DNA from: an uncultured Mycoplasmatota bacterium
Lineage (GTDB): Bacteria; Bacillota_I; Bacilli_A; RF39; UBA660
Length of the DNA stretch: 64,000 bases
Assembly: GCA_900553835.1 (NCBI GenBank)
Contig: USFF01000003.1
Span: forward strand, 1 to 64,000
Direction: 5' to 3'
The notes under the pieces were generated by a model. That model searched no databases. It saw only the letters and a list, made by a program, of their open reading frames with translations, and was not told the DNA's origin. The translations under genes and the position numbers were made by a program. Each line of letters begins with the position of its first letter. Within the stretch, counting starts at the first letter, position 1. This document shows, piece by piece, positions 63,763 through 64,000 of the stretch.

Positions 63763-63780
63763 TCACCTGCAAATATTATA
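63763..63780 (-). promoter_or_regulatory. Compact promoter/SD of ppa
   Basis: Minus strand: TATAAT (63775-63780), 7 nt, GGTGA (63763-63767), 5 nt, ATG 63757. Confidence 0.6.
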
Positions 63781-63846
63781 ACATAAAACTTTACTCTTTA
63801 GTATAATTCTATAAATTTTATTTAAAATAATGTATAGAGGTGGCAA

Positions 63847-64000
63847 ATGAATACTGGAATTGTAAGGAAAATTGATGAATTAGGTAGAATAGTTATTCCA
63901 AAAGAAATTAGAAAAAGTTTAAATATTAGAAATGGCGAAGATCTTCAAATATTTATTAGAGATGAAGAAATTGTTTTAAAAAAATATAAAAAATTATTAA
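63847..64000 (+). CDS. spoVT: AbrB-type regulator SpoVT, 5' part
   Basis: The first 51 codons; the frame runs off the right edge. GIVRKIDELGRIVIPKEIRK is the swapped-hairpin AbrB DNA-binding domain, and the mfd-spoVT order is that of B. subtilis, where SpoVT tunes sigma-G genes in the forespore. AbrB or Abh cannot be excluded without the C-terminal GAF domain. GAGGTGG lies before the ATG; TATAAT is at 63801-63806. Confidence 0.85.
   Translation, partial: MNTGIVRKIDELGRIVIPKEIRKSLNIRNGEDLQIFIRDEEIVLKKYKKLL

Overview
This is a very AT-rich stretch of a Bacillota chromosome that contains the replication origin. The standard code is used: TGA is a stop in many genes, and prfB carries the classical RF2 frameshift. 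The RNA polymerase delta subunit, Noc with its CCCGGG sites, a ComK-type regulator, and the gene orders rnpA-yidC-jag-mnmE-mnmG-rsmG-noc and tadA-dnaX-ebfC-recR-bofA-holB-ricT all point to class Bacilli. Several traits recall reduced, Mollicutes-related or uncultured gut lineages: strong AT bias, short proteins, a 77-nt SRP RNA and a ThrRS without a TGS domain. The lineage is nevertheless a spore former by gene content (spo0A, spoIIR, gerQ, bofA, spoVT, plus whiA, ricT, yidC/jag). The genus cannot be named from the sequence alone.

Layout. oriC lies at about 43.2-43.5 kb, between rpmH and dnaA, with a second DnaA-box/trio patch between dnaA and dnaN. Left of the origin nearly everything is on the minus strand, and right of it nearly everything is on the plus strand, as expected for two diverging replichores. 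From the left: thrS with a T-box leader, metG, a glycolytic group (gap, pgk, tpiA, gpmI) with spo0A set among them, a TGS-bearing nucleoside kinase, clpP, whiA, an ftsE-ftsX-M23 division module, rplI-dnaB-M23-walJ-rlmH, a secreted protein, dacA, gerQ, pduL-prfB, murA, spoIIR-prmC-prfA, rpoE, a class A PBP, noc-rsmG-mnmG-mnmE, jag-yidC-rnpA-rpmH. From the right: dnaA-dnaN, comK, recF-gyrB-gyrA, a 0.7-kb gene-free stretch with five parS sites, the SRP RNA, tadA-dnaX-ebfC-recR-bofA-holB-ricT-trmN6-rsmI-pth-mfd, ppa, and the start of spoVT.

Main points. (1) A comK-like gene sits between dnaN and recF, where B. subtilis has rlbA. Three Spo0A-box-like repeats at an exact 10-bp period lie at its promoter, and a related 10-bp repeat lies upstream of spo0A. 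This suggests a Spo0A-to-ComK switch placed at the origin. (2) parS and Noc-site motifs coexist; the Noc ortholog lacks the N-terminal membrane helix but has a long acidic/proline linker. (3) About a dozen promoter-proximal genes share a compact start: a -10 box 4-12 nt before GGTGA, then the start codon, giving leaders of roughly 10-17 nt. (4) Several core proteins are altered: TGS-less ThrRS, short PrmC, M23 protein with HxD, SGNH protein without its serine, divergent TIM.
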